Of a stretch of DNA of 64,000 nt, positions 38,486 to 46,757 are shown piece after piece. The DNA comes from Thermoanaerobaculia bacterium (GTDB taxonomy: Bacteria; Acidobacteriota; Thermoanaerobaculia; Multivoradales; JAIOJS01), in assembly GCA_030429235.1 (NCBI GenBank), contig JAUIDB010000001.1, forward strand, positions 283,696 through 347,695. Direction: 5' to 3'. The position numbers and the translations under genes were made by a program. Position 1 is the first letter of the stretch, and every line of letters starts with the position of its first letter. The notes under the pieces were generated by a model. The model was not told the origin of the DNA. It did not search any database and saw only the letters and a program-made list of their open reading frames with translations.

Positions 38486-38821
38486 TTACTCGGCGAGGAT
38501 CTGGATGACCTCGACCCCGGACCCGGGACGCACCAGACCGGGGCAGGCGCTGGCGACCTCGATCGCCTGATCCAGGCTGGTGGCTTCGACGATCATGTAG
38601 CCTCCCACGAGTTCCTTGACCTCGACGAACGGTCCGTCGCCGGCCGACGATGAGGTCACCAGTTTGCCCTCACCCAGTCGGCCGCCGAGGTCCACGAGCT
38701 GGTCCTCGAACTGCTTCTGCCAAGCCTCGAAACGGGCGTACATCTCCTGCATCTGGGCCGGTGAGGGTTTCTGCTCGTCGGCAGCGGGCAGACTGCGTTG
38801 AACGCAAAGGTACTTCGGCAT
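38486..38821 (-). CDS. YCII/DGPF-domain protein, ECF42 partner
   Basis: Protein of 111 residues with a dimeric ferredoxin-like fold of the YCII family. The diagnostic DGPF is in AGDGPFVEVKELVGGYMIVEA at about residues 61-81. DGPF genes are the standard neighbours and targets of ECF42 sigma factors; the sigma gene starts 11 bases downstream of this stop. Molecular activity is unknown. ATG 38821 has GGAGAGA upstream. Confidence 0.92.
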   Translation of the reverse strand: MPKYLCVQRSLPAADEQKPSPAQMQEMYARFEAWQKQFEDQLVDLGGRLGEGKLVTSSSAGDGPFVEVKELVGGYMIVEATSLDQAIEVASACPGLVRPGSGVEVIQILAE

Positions 38822-38961
38822 CGGTCTCTCCTTCTTCTGTGCCGTCGATCGACATGAGCGACACTCCTAGGACGATCGACGGGGCGCGCTTTGGACACCC
38901 CTCGTCGCACGGCCGCGACCAGGGCGGGATGGTCCAGCCGAGACGTTGGGTCTTTCCGTAT

Positions 38962-39441
38962 TCAACGACCTTCGTGGGACTCGCCCGGGGCCGCGCGCTC
39001 CAGCTCGTAGATGTCGGCGATCCAATCCCATTCCCTGGTGGCCGGTTCGGTGGGTGCTTCGTCGAAGTCCTCGACGACCCCGAGGGTGAGCGTGTCCTCG
39101 CCGACCTGGTAGAGCGCCACCACCACACGTCCCTCGTCGTGTTCGGCCGAGCTCTTCACGATGGTGGCATAAAACTGCGGCTGCTCCGCCTCGGGGATGG
39201 TGATGGTCGTCTCGTACCAGAAGTCCTCGCGCGCCGAGAACTTCAGGGCGTGGCCCGTGACCGTGACCGAGCAAGGCCCACCCGGCCCGGTGCCGATCCA
39301 TTCGCCCTGCAGGCGTTGCAGTTCGAGAGCCTCGACCGACAACACGCTGCCGTCGGCGGTCGGTCCCATCACCGTCAGCATGGCGCCGAGGAGCAGGGCA
39401 GAGCGGAGCACGGAACGGAGCGAGAGTGGTTCATTCGCCAT
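38962..39441 (-). CDS. Exported lipocalin-like small protein
   Basis: Protein of 159 residues with a signal peptide (RSVLRSALLLGAMLTVMG). The body is beta-rich, beginning LQGEWIGTGPGGPCSVTVTG, typical of small secreted lipocalin-like folds. No cofactor site was identified. It begins within the last codons of the GNAT gene (11-base overlap); GTG 39447 is an alternative start. The two genes are probably co-expressed. Function unknown. Confidence 0.7.
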   Translation of the reverse strand: MANEPLSLRSVLRSALLLGAMLTVMGPTADGSVLSVEALELQRLQGEWIGTGPGGPCSVTVTGHALKFSAREDFWYETTITIPEAEQPQFYATIVKSSAEHDEGRVVVALYQVGEDTLTLGVVEDFDEAPTEPATREWDWIADIYELERAAPGESHEGR

Positions 39442-39952
39442 CGTCACCTACTCTACGCCACATGTAGACCTTCGACACGAACCCGGTCCCGACCCGATTG
39501 GCGAGTGGTTCGACGCCGTAGGGCACGAAACCACAGGACTCGTAGAGCGCCCTGGCCCCCCGATTCGACTCGGTGACCGACAGCTCCACCACCAGGGTGC
39601 CGGGCCGTTCGCGAGCCAGGGCCAACACTCCGTCTACCAGCGCCCGGCCGATGCCGCGGCGGAGGTAGCTCGGATGGACGTACGTCCCGAACAGTCGCGC
39701 CCGGTGTTGGCGACGGGTTCGCGAGGCCCAGCGCAGGCCCGCCACCCCCACCAGCTGTCCTTCGACGAAACAGCCGAGCACCAGTTGTTGGCTGTTCGGC
39801 CGGTCCGACACCCGCTGCTCCCACCAATCGAGGGCCAGCGGCTCGCGCTCGGCCACGGTGGCGGTGAAGGCCACCGGTTCGGTCTCGTAGCCGTGGAGCA
39901 TCAGGGCGCGGTACTGCGCGGCGTGCCGCGGACGGAGGCGGACCAGTTCCAT
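39431..39952 (-). CDS. GNAT-family N-acetyltransferase
   Basis: Acetyl-CoA-dependent acetyltransferase of 173 residues. Motif A, which grips the pyrophosphate, is VHPSYLRRGIGRALVDGVL, preceded by the central strand VGVAGLRWAS and followed by ELSVTESNRGARALYESCGFVPYGV (motif B). Substrate unknown. It starts six bases after the DinB gene at 39959 and overlaps the following exported protein gene. Confidence 0.9.
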   Translation of the reverse strand: MELVRLRPRHAAQYRALMLHGYETEPVAFTATVAEREPLALDWWEQRVSDRPNSQQLVLGCFVEGQLVGVAGLRWASRTRRQHRARLFGTYVHPSYLRRGIGRALVDGVLALARERPGTLVVELSVTESNRGARALYESCGFVPYGVEPLANRVGTGFVSKVYMWRRVGDDGE

Positions 39953-39958
39953 CGCGGC

Positions 39959-40519
39959 TCAGTCGGGAGCGGACAACGTCCGCAGTCGCGGCAGGTACCG
40001 ATCGTGCAGCACGCGGTGGTGGTGGAGTTCGTGTCCTGCGATGTGGAAGGCGAGGCCGCGAGGCGTCGCGGCGTAGCCGCTGACCGTGCCGCGTCGGGTC
40101 CAGGCGGCGGCGGGGAAACCCCGCAGCAGACTGAGGGTGGCTTGGCGCACGGCCACGTAGTCGGCGAGAAGCTGGTCGAGGGAGAGCCGGTCGAATTCGG
40201 CCCCGGTGGCGTAGAGGTTCTCGTCGAAGCCGGGCAGTGGTCGCGGGTCGCCGCGCCCGATGTTTAGCGCCCGGTAGGCGAAGATCCGTTCGTCGTCGGC
40301 CAGGTGGCCGAGGATCTGCTTGATCGTCCACTTGCCAGGGGCGTAGGTGACCTCACCGCTCGGAGCGTCGAGCCCTCCGAACAGATCCTCGGTCTCTCGC
40401 TGCAACTGCACCAGCGCGGCTATGGCGTCGTCACCAGGCACCAGGGCGATGTCGTCCGCCGCGTAGTCCGCGTACTCACCTGGCTGCGGCCGGCCCGTAG
40501 GGTTTCGCTTCCTGGTCAT
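39959..40519 (-). CDS. DinB-fold protein (YfiT-like)
   Basis: Protein of 186 residues. Helix 2 reads KWTIKQILGHLADDERIFAYRAL and the last helix HIAGHELHHHRVLHDRYLP, giving the three-histidine arrangement of metal-binding DinB/YfiT proteins. The ATG at 40519 is chosen over an in-frame start 21 bases upstream because MTRKR is a typical cytosolic start. Followed closely by the GNAT gene. Third DinB-type protein in the window. Confidence 0.87.
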   Translation of the reverse strand: MTRKRNPTGRPQPGEYADYAADDIALVPGDDAIAALVQLQRETEDLFGGLDAPSGEVTYAPGKWTIKQILGHLADDERIFAYRALNIGRGDPRPLPGFDENLYATGAEFDRLSLDQLLADYVAVRQATLSLLRGFPAAAWTRRGTVSGYAATPRGLAFHIAGHELHHHRVLHDRYLPRLRTLSAPD

Positions 40520-40610
40520 GGCCACCAAACCTACCACCACTGCGAGCCTGACTGCCTCCTGGGTTCCGCAGGCTGGCCGCCGAGGTTTCGATCACGATCT
40601 GCGGCCAGCC

Positions 40611-41165
40611 TCAGCCGACTGGACCCACCTTCCAGCACGCGAGGGCGAGTCCACCGAACAGGCAGAACTCGGCGACTCGCTGGACCAGCCCCCGCCCGGA
40701 GGTGGAGGAGAGGAACGACAGGGCAAAGGCGGTTCCCAACACGACGAAACCGGCCGCCCGGAAGGGCTGACCCAACCGCTCGGCCAACAGCATAAGGGCG
40801 AACCCGCCGCCGATGTATTCGACGACTCCCGCTAGGTTGTGGAGACCCTGGCGGGCCGAGCCGGAGACCGGCGAACCCGGATCGCAAGGGAAAAGCGCCG
40901 CCCCGAGGTAACCGATGGCCACGCAGAGCGCGAGCAGTGCGGCGGGGTCCGAAGCGGGCCGGACCAGTCCGGCGACGACCAGCAGGAGGACTGCCACGGG
41001 CAGGAACAGACCGAGGGCCACGAACCGCTGGTGCGGCGCGCCGACCTCACCGATCTCGCTGATGGTGTGGTGTCGGTGTCGGTACCCGGCCTTGCGGGGG
41101 CCGAGCACCAGCAGGGCGCCGAACAGATAGAGGAAAGCCAGGGTCGTCAGGAGGGTCGGTAGCAT
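40611..41165 (-). CDS. DUF998 membrane protein
   Basis: Inner-membrane protein of 184 residues with about five to six helices. DUF998 landmarks are HTISEIGEVGAPHQRFVALG after the first helix, and LFPCDPG followed by GLHNLAGVVEYIGGG. The family has conserved histidines and acidic residues in the membrane but no assigned function. No operon partner is evident. Confidence 0.85.
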   Translation of the reverse strand: MLPTLLTTLAFLYLFGALLVLGPRKAGYRHRHHTISEIGEVGAPHQRFVALGLFLPVAVLLLVVAGLVRPASDPAALLALCVAIGYLGAALFPCDPGSPVSGSARQGLHNLAGVVEYIGGGFALMLLAERLGQPFRAAGFVVLGTAFALSFLSSTSGRGLVQRVAEFCLFGGLALACWKVGPVG

Positions 41166-41447
41166 GGGAGTTCGGGTCCGTACGGTGGTGAGCGGAGACT
41201 AGCGCGGTGCGCGTGCACCGTCGCGAAGGGTAACGGTCCTGTGGGGCGCGAGCCACTCGGCACTACGGGGTGCCGCGTCGTGAGGTTCCCGCCGCTCGAG
41301 CAGCGCAACCACTGGCTCGTGGTCGGCCTCGATTCGAGTGCCTCACAGCGGCTGTGGAGGCGTACGATAGACCCCAATCTCCGCGCAAGTCGAGGCCTTC
41401 AACCCAGCGCAGGTCTCGGCTTCGCTCGCACCATGGGAGGACGTTGC

Positions 41448-42125
41448 ATGGCTGGAAGTTCCGTCGAGTTCGATGCGCAGGTCCGGGGGTTTGTCTACCA
41501 GTGGTTCGTCGACACGGGAGCGGCGCCCCTTCGGGAGGAGGTCGCCCACGGTCTGGGAGTCGACGTCGGACGGGTCGCGGCGGCGTTCGATCGACTCGCC
41601 GCCGGCCGCGCCCTGGTGCTGCAGCCGGAGAGTGGCGAGGTCCTGATGGCCGAACCCTTCTCGGCCGTCCCCACCGCCTTCGAGGTGGCGTGCGGCGAGC
41701 GCAGGTACTGGGGCAACTGTATCTGGGACGCTCTGGGGATCCCGGCTCTGCTCGGGCTCGATGCCGAAGTCCGAACCAGTTGCCCCGACTGTGGAGAGAC
41801 GCTGACGCTCACGGTGGCCGACGGCGAGCTGATGCCGGCGTCCGGGGTCGTGCACTTCGCCTTGCCGGTGCGGCGTTGGTGGCACGACATCGTCTTCACG
41901 TGACGCACCATGCTCCTCTTCCGGTCGGAAGAACACGTCGAGCGCTGGTGTCAGACCTGGAGACTGCCTCGGGGTGAGGTGTTCTCCCTGGAGCAGCAGT
42001 GGGGCCTGGCCCAGGCCTGGTACCACGATCGCCTGGAGCCGGATTGGCGTCGCAAGACTCCGGACGAGGTCAGGACGGTGTTCGCCGGTCTCGGTCTGAC
42101 CTCTGGGTTCTGGGACCTCGATTGA
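41448..42125 (+). CDS. MerB-like protein with in-frame TGA at catalytic-Cys position: candidate selenoprotein
   Basis: Read through one TGA (41901-41903, codon 152) this gene encodes 225 residues, close to MerB length. Before the TGA the pattern NCIWDALGIPALLG aligns with the MerB stretch around Cys96 and Asp99 (here Cys91, Asp94). The TGA lies in IVFT-x-RTMLLFRSEEHV, where MerB has its second catalytic cysteine (Cys159). After it the frame continues with family-like sequence to 42125. A six-base stem with a GGTC loop starts 14 bases after the TGA, with its loop 19 bases away, within the range for bacterial SECIS elements. ATG 41448 follows GGAGG. Alternatives are a nonsense mutation or a base error (TGC to TGA). 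Function may be cleavage of a carbon-metal bond, but this is unproven. Confidence 0.75.
41904..41932 (+). promoter_or_regulatory. SECIS-like hairpin after the TGA
   Basis: TCTTCC (41917-41922), loop GGTC, GGAAGA (41927-41932) form a perfect six-base-pair stem. The loop begins 19 bases after the TGA. In the E. coli fdhF element a GGUCU loop begins 18 bases after its UGA, and guanines at the start of the loop are contacted by SelB. The same bases also encode LFRSEE, conserved in this protein family, so the fold could be incidental. Confidence 0.5.
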
Positions 42126-42170
42126 CGGCCTGAAGGCGCCGGTGCGGTCCCCCTGGTGCTCGAAACGGGC

Positions 42171-42938
42171 TCAGCCCGGGTCGTGCTCGTCCAGGAGGTT
42201 GGCCACGTTGAAGCACACCTCGCAGTCGCAGAATCCGCCGTGGCCGTTGAGGAACTGGTAGAGGGCGATGACGTCCACGCCCTGAGCCTCGGCCCACTGT
42301 CGGGAGAAGCGCAGGGTGTGTTCGCAGCCCGGCATTTCGCCCTCGGCGTCCGGGGTGTGGGCCGTGGTGTCGATGAACTCCAGCAGATCCGCCAGTTGGT
42401 TTCGATCGATCGATGCGGGGACCTCCTCCGTGGGCGGCGTGTAGGGTCGATCGGTCAGGGCACAGTAGTGCTCGAGGTTGTCCCAGCCGTGCGGCGCCAG
42501 CTCGTAGGCCAGCAGGTATTCGGCCGCCGCGGCGTTCCGCTCCCCGCGGGCGGCCAGCGCCTGGGCGATGACTTCGTGGCAGGGGGGCCAGGTGTAACCG
42601 CGCGCCAGGGCCTCGCGAGCCAGCGGTTCGGCCTCCTCGAGGCGGTCCTGTTGCGCCAGGACGGTGGACAGACCGGCGGTGGCTCCCGCCTCCTCCGGGT
42701 ACTCGTCCCGCAAGCGGCGGTAGTGGGCCTCAGCGGCCGCAATCTCCCCCTGGTCGGCTAACGCCACTGCGAGATTGAGCTGGGCGGGGAGAAAGTTGGG
42801 GTGGCTGGCTGTGACTTCGCGCAGCACCTCGAGCTGCTCTTCGGCCGAGACCCCCGGCAGCCAGAGTTCGGCCAGCGCGTCCTGGGTTTCGACGGGCAGC
42901 TCTTCGAAGCTCAGGGTTCGGTTGTCGTCGGCATCCAT
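42171..42938 (-). CDS. TPR protein with C-terminal DUF2695-like domain
   Basis: Cytoplasmic protein of 255 residues. Residues of about 30-160 are tetratricopeptide-like helices (LPAQLNLAVALADQGEIAAAEAHYRRL and following). The C-terminal 70 residues read CEHTLRFSRQWAEAQGVDVIALYQFL and GGFCDCEVCFNVAN, matching the DUF2695 pattern with its CDC motif. The extra cysteines (CDCEVC) could bind metal. A fusion of the two modules in one protein is less common. Function unknown. Confidence 0.8.
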   Translation of the reverse strand: MDADDNRTLSFEELPVETQDALAELWLPGVSAEEQLEVLREVTASHPNFLPAQLNLAVALADQGEIAAAEAHYRRLRDEYPEEAGATAGLSTVLAQQDRLEEAEPLAREALARGYTWPPCHEVIAQALAARGERNAAAAEYLLAYELAPHGWDNLEHYCALTDRPYTPPTEEVPASIDRNQLADLLEFIDTTAHTPDAEGEMPGCEHTLRFSRQWAEAQGVDVIALYQFLNGHGGFCDCEVCFNVANLLDEHDPG

Positions 42939-42952
42939 GTTGGTGCTCCAGG

Positions 42953-44071
42953 TCAGGTGCGAGTCGACGCGATCGCCGCCTCGAGGTCGGACCAGAGGTC
43001 GTCCACGTGTTCGATGCCCACGCTGAGGCGCAGGAGGGAGGGTGGCAGGTGCTCCTGTCCGGCGTGTGCGGCGCGACGTTCCATCGTCGACTCGACGGCT
43101 CCGAGGCTGGTGGCGTGGCGAATGAGGCGGACCTGCCGACAGACGGCATCGGCGACCTCGGCTCCTCCCGCGAGGTCGAAGGAGATCATGGAGCCGAATC
43201 CCGAGAGCACGCGCCGCGCCACCTCGTGGGTCGGGTGCGAGGGCAGCCCCGGGTACCGAACCCGTGCCACATCCGGGTGGCCCTCGAGGCGCTCCGCCAG
43301 GATGGCGGCGTTCTGTTGAGCACGGTCGAAGCGGAGGGCCAGGGTGCGGGTTCCGCGCACCGCGAGAAACGCTTCGAGGGCGCCCGGGGTCGCGCCGTGG
43401 AGCGTTCGCGCCTCCTTCAGCTTCTCGTAGAAAGCCGCATCTCGGGTCGTGGCCACCCCGGCCAGCAGGTCCGAGTGCCCACCGATGAACTTGGTGGCCG
43501 ACTGCACCGAGACGGTGGCGCCGAACTCGAGAGGCTTCTGGTTCAGCGGGGTGGCGAAGGTGTTGTCGACGGCGACGATGCAGCCGGGTTTCCGCGGGGC
43601 GGCGCAGATCGCTTCGAGGTCAGCGACCGCGAGCAGTGGATTCGACGGCGACTCGAGCCAGACCAGATCGGCGTCGCGGCAGACTCGGATCCAACCGGCG
43701 GTGTCCTCGACCGCCAGGCGTTCGACCGCCCAGCCCGACTGGCTCGCGCCCGTTGCGGCCAGACCGACGACGCCCTGGTAGCAATCCTCCGGCAGGGCCA
43801 GTACCGCATCGGAACCGAGCTGCTGGAAGATCGCGGCCACCGCCGCCATGCCGGAGGCAAAGGCCACCGAGCGACCATCCTCCAGCCCTCCCAACACCTC
43901 CTCCAGGGCCTCCCAGGTCGGGGTTCCGCCGTCGCGAGCGTAGTCGCGTGGATCGCCGTGGAGGAAGTTCGAGGCCGGGGTCGGCGGGACGTTGAGGGGA
44001 GCCCCGGCGGCGCTGGGACGCCCCGCGGCCACGAGCCAGGATTCGGGTCGCAGAGTCGGAGGTTTGGCCAT
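42953..44071 (-). CDS. Cys/Met-metabolism PLP enzyme (cystathionine synthase/lyase family)
   Basis: Fold-type I PLP enzyme of 372 residues. The PLP lysine is in VQSATKFIGGHSDLLAG near residue 190, the aspartate is in VAVDNTFATP, and the N-terminal ring-stacking region is ASGMAAVAAIFQQL. Family members perform gamma-replacement or beta/gamma-elimination on cystathionine, homocysteine precursors or methionine. Residues that separate synthase, gamma-lyase and beta-lyase could not be decided by eye. ATG 44071 gives the standard start; the upstream extension is unsupported. It is 14 bases from the TPR gene. Confidence 0.88.
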   Translation of the reverse strand: MAKPPTLRPESWLVAAGRPSAAGAPLNVPPTPASNFLHGDPRDYARDGGTPTWEALEEVLGGLEDGRSVAFASGMAAVAAIFQQLGSDAVLALPEDCYQGVVGLAATGASQSGWAVERLAVEDTAGWIRVCRDADLVWLESPSNPLLAVADLEAICAAPRKPGCIVAVDNTFATPLNQKPLEFGATVSVQSATKFIGGHSDLLAGVATTRDAAFYEKLKEARTLHGATPGALEAFLAVRGTRTLALRFDRAQQNAAILAERLEGHPDVARVRYPGLPSHPTHEVARRVLSGFGSMISFDLAGGAEVADAVCRQVRLIRHATSLGAVESTMERRAAHAGQEHLPPSLLRLSVGIEHVDDLWSDLEAAIASTRT

Positions 44072-44164
44072 GCACCGAGTATTCCACGGCCGGTCCTCGG
44101 GGAGCACGCCATCGCTTCTCTCGAGTGCACGGTGCCCCACGCGAACCGGGTGGCGAACCGAGAC

Positions 44165-45253
44165 TCAGGGCTCAGTCGGTGACTCGGTCTCTGATGGCTT
44201 GGCCTCTGGTGGCTTGGCCTCTGGTGGCTCGGCCAGCCGCTCGAGGCCCTCGCGGCAGCGCTCGGCCACGCTGGCGCTGGCCACGGCCTCGGCCAGGCGC
44301 AGGGCTCCCCGGTAGGCGAGCTGCGCCGCCACGCGGTCTCCTTGCCGTTCGTACAGGGTGGCAGCCACCAGCGTGGCCCGCATCCGTCCCACCGGCGAGT
44401 CCAGCCCTTCGGCCAGGGAGAGAGCGAGGAGCAGGGGACCCTTCGCCTCCTCCAGGCGGCCGAGCTCCGTCAGGGTCGAGGCCAGAGTGGTGGCCGCAAA
44501 CAGTGCCGGATCGTGGGCTTCAGCGGCCCGACGGAAAGCGAGCGACCGCTCGAAGTAGGGGAGGGCCCGCTCCAAGTCGTCTTGAACCAGATATACGAAG
44601 CCGACGTGGCGTTCGTAGTCGGCGCGCAGCAGCGGCCGCTCGCCCCCCTCTCGATCGAGTTCCAGCGAGCGTTCGAACAGCTCTTCGGCCTGCTCCAGCT
44701 GGCGGCGCTGAAAGAAAACGAGCCCAAGGGCATGAGTGGCGTCGGCGGTACCGACGACATCGCCCGCCTGGCGGTACAGATCGAGCGCTCGCCGGAGTTC
44801 GGCCTCGGCCACCACGAACTGTCGCTCTGCCATCTCCGCGCGGTAGTAGTACTTGCCGCGCGCGTAGGCGACCTGGGCGAGCTCGGCCGTTCCCAGATTC
44901 CGAGCCAGGGAAGTCGCCACCTCGATCTGCTCCAGCGCGGCCACCACCGGCCGCGTGTTCTGGTGCAGGCCGATCCGGTCGTGGATGGTGGCGAGTTCGA
45001 GACGGAGATCCAACGCGTCCCGTGGAGCGAGGGTGCCGGTCGCCAGTCGGCTCTCGACGGCGCGCCGGGCTTCGTCGAGCCGGCCCGCCCAGCGTTGGCG
45101 CTGGATCTCGGACAGAGAATGGGCTTGGGTCCGGTCCTCGGCCAACGGGGCGACCTCGGGCTGGGTGAAGGCTGGTCCTGCCGCCCCGAGAAGGGCCAGA
45201 ACCCCCAACCGTCGGAGGAGCGAACTCGGTCGGGCCGAGAGACTGGTACGCAT
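44165..45253 (-). CDS. Exported TPR protein with proline/glutamate tail
   Basis: Protein of 362 residues with a signal peptide (LGVLALLGAAGPAFTQ). From about residue 60 to 330 it is built of tetratricopeptide repeats, for example ATHALGLVFFQRRQLEQAEELFERSLEL and RHVGFVYLVQDDLERALPYFERSLAF. The tail has a short repeat (EPPEAKPPEAKPSETESPTEP). A periplasmic assembly or regulatory scaffold is likely; partners unknown. Confidence 0.83.
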   Translation of the reverse strand: MRTSLSARPSSLLRRLGVLALLGAAGPAFTQPEVAPLAEDRTQAHSLSEIQRQRWAGRLDEARRAVESRLATGTLAPRDALDLRLELATIHDRIGLHQNTRPVVAALEQIEVATSLARNLGTAELAQVAYARGKYYYRAEMAERQFVVAEAELRRALDLYRQAGDVVGTADATHALGLVFFQRRQLEQAEELFERSLELDREGGERPLLRADYERHVGFVYLVQDDLERALPYFERSLAFRRAAEAHDPALFAATTLASTLTELGRLEEAKGPLLLALSLAEGLDSPVGRMRATLVAATLYERQGDRVAAQLAYRGALRLAEAVASASVAERCREGLERLAEPPEAKPPEAKPSETESPTEP

Positions 45254-45294
45254 GGGGGTTCTACGAAAGGAGCGGGCCGTGGGTTGACCTCGGT

Positions 45295-45828
45295 CTAGTC
45301 GTAGATCAGGTCGTAGTGGGCGAGGACTACTCCGTTGTCGTAGGGTTCGAGGCTCGTCGCCTGCAGGCGGGCTCGCACCGCAGACGAGAAGAGCGGCCGA
45401 CCCTCTCCGATCAAGATGGGGTTGACCTTGAGGATCAGACGATCGATGAGTTGCTCCCTCAGCAGGAATCCGGCGAGCTGACCCCCGCCGCAGAGGTAGA
45501 TCGCCGACCCCGTCTGGTGCTTCAGATCGCGAACGAGGTCCGCGGCTCCATCGGGTACGAGGTTCAGCTCGTGCTCGTGCTCGAACTCGAGAGACGACGA
45601 CACGACGTAGTGCTCCATGTGGGGGTACGCCCGGCGGCCGGGTTCCAGCCCGTACTGATAGCCGAACTCGTAGGTCTTCCTCCCCATCACCACGGTGTCG
45701 TAGGTCGCGAGGCGCGCCTGGTAGTCGGCCACGTGCGGCCCGTCCATCGCGAAATCGTCGATAGCTCCATCGGCTCGACAGATGAAGCCGTCGATGCTCA
45801 CGGCGACGTCGTAGATCAGTTCCCGCAT
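45295..45828 (-). CDS. Dihydrofolate-reductase/RibD-C-like reductase
   Basis: Protein of 177 residues with the RibD C-terminal fold: it opens with LIYDVAVSIDGFICRADGAIDDF, has the NADPH-site strand YDTVVMGRKTYEFG, then IYLCGGGQLAGFLL and IDRLILKVNPILIGEG. Such stand-alone proteins are probable NADPH-dependent reductases, often called YyaP/YwjB-like. Substrate unknown. It follows the membrane protein gene at 45839 by ten bases, so the pair may be co-transcribed. Confidence 0.88.
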   Translation of the reverse strand: MRELIYDVAVSIDGFICRADGAIDDFAMDGPHVADYQARLATYDTVVMGRKTYEFGYQYGLEPGRRAYPHMEHYVVSSSLEFEHEHELNLVPDGAADLVRDLKHQTGSAIYLCGGGQLAGFLLREQLIDRLILKVNPILIGEGRPLFSSAVRARLQATSLEPYDNGVVLAHYDLIYD

Positions 45829-45838
45829 CGGCCGCCGC

Positions 45839-46489
45839 CTAGTTCAACTTCCCGAGTTCGCCCAGCACCAGCCCCATGATCACATTCTGGAACACGATGT
45901 AGAGCCCCCAGAGCACCGCGTGGACCACGATCACGGGGTGGACCGAACTCCGCTTCTTGACGCTGGAGGTCATCAGGAAGAGGTAGAAGAGCAGGCTGAC
46001 CAGGATCGAGGCGTTGAACAGATCGTGGAACTGGCTGCCGTGCTCCGCCACCAGCTCGTGGATCCGCGGGTGCTTCAAACGGCCCCAGTCTCCGGCCGAA
46101 TTGGAGACCAGGAGGTAGCTCAGATTGACGATGTTGGGCAGACTCGCCAGCAAGGCAAGCTGTCGGTCGATCGGGCCGGAGCTCCGTGCCTTGCCCAGGA
46201 GGTAGGGGGCCAACAGCGCCAGCAAGATGAGCCAGAAGAGCATGATCTCCAGGGATCCCTGACGCCGGCCGGCTTCGATCCTGCGGTCTCGGCTCGCCTC
46301 CGTCTGCCGGGAGAAGGCGCTTCCGAGGTCGTCCAGGATCAGGCCCGCGGTCGGATAGACCCAGACCGCCGGAGATGGGCCGTACACGGCGAGGCCCCGG
46401 TGGGTCGTCAGGGTCCCGGCGGCGGCGCCGGTTACGCTGCCGAGTCCGATCGAAACGAGCAGCAGTACGAAGAGTAGGAACTTTCGAAT
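45839..46489 (-). CDS. Membrane protein with apparent ATT start, function unknown
   Basis: Protein of 216 residues with about four to five hydrophobic segments, the first beginning within three residues of the proposed start (KFLLFVLLLVSIGLGSVTGAAAG, probably a signal sequence). No ATG, GTG or TTG lies in frame before this segment, but ATT at 46489 is placed seven bases after a near-perfect AAAGGAG. ATT initiation is rare (known in infC) but best fits the sequence. A later segment reads NASILVSLLFYLFLM, and the end holds VLWGLYIVFQNVIMG. No family recognised. Confidence 0.7.
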   Translation of the reverse strand: MRKFLLFVLLLVSIGLGSVTGAAAGTLTTHRGLAVYGPSPAVWVYPTAGLILDDLGSAFSRQTEASRDRRIEAGRRQGSLEIMLFWLILLALLAPYLLGKARSSGPIDRQLALLASLPNIVNLSYLLVSNSAGDWGRLKHPRIHELVAEHGSQFHDLFNASILVSLLFYLFLMTSSVKKRSSVHPVIVVHAVLWGLYIVFQNVIMGLVLGELGKLN

Positions 46490-46607
46490 GTCGAGACTCC
46501 TTTGCGAGAGCCCCGGCAGACTAGCAGAATCGGTCGGTTCTTGACTGTGGCCAGGATCACGCTCGCGACGGCTGGCCCCCGCTGGCGGGACTTGCCGGCT
46601 AGCGAGG

Positions 46608-46757
46608 TCAGTTCGAGCTACCATCCTCGAGATCGCTGGCTTCCCGAGGCTCCAACGTCTCTTCGTCTCGCGCCTCGAGCTTGCGCAGCTCCTCCTCCAG
46701 GTCGAGCAGTTCTTTCTGTAGTTCATGAGTACCGACCGCACTCGAGCTGATGCCCGC
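46608..46757 (-). other. Coding-like coiled-coil tail in frame after the cupin stop
   Basis: Directly after the TGA of the cupin gene the same frame stays open for 49 codons. It has GC-rich coding-type codons and a strong heptad pattern (HELQKELLDLEEELRKLEAR, then an acidic tail). It has no ATG, GTG or TTG. It may be a small gene with an unusual start, a remnant separated by mutation, or rare readthrough. The segment is not conserved-looking enough to name. Confidence 0.35.
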
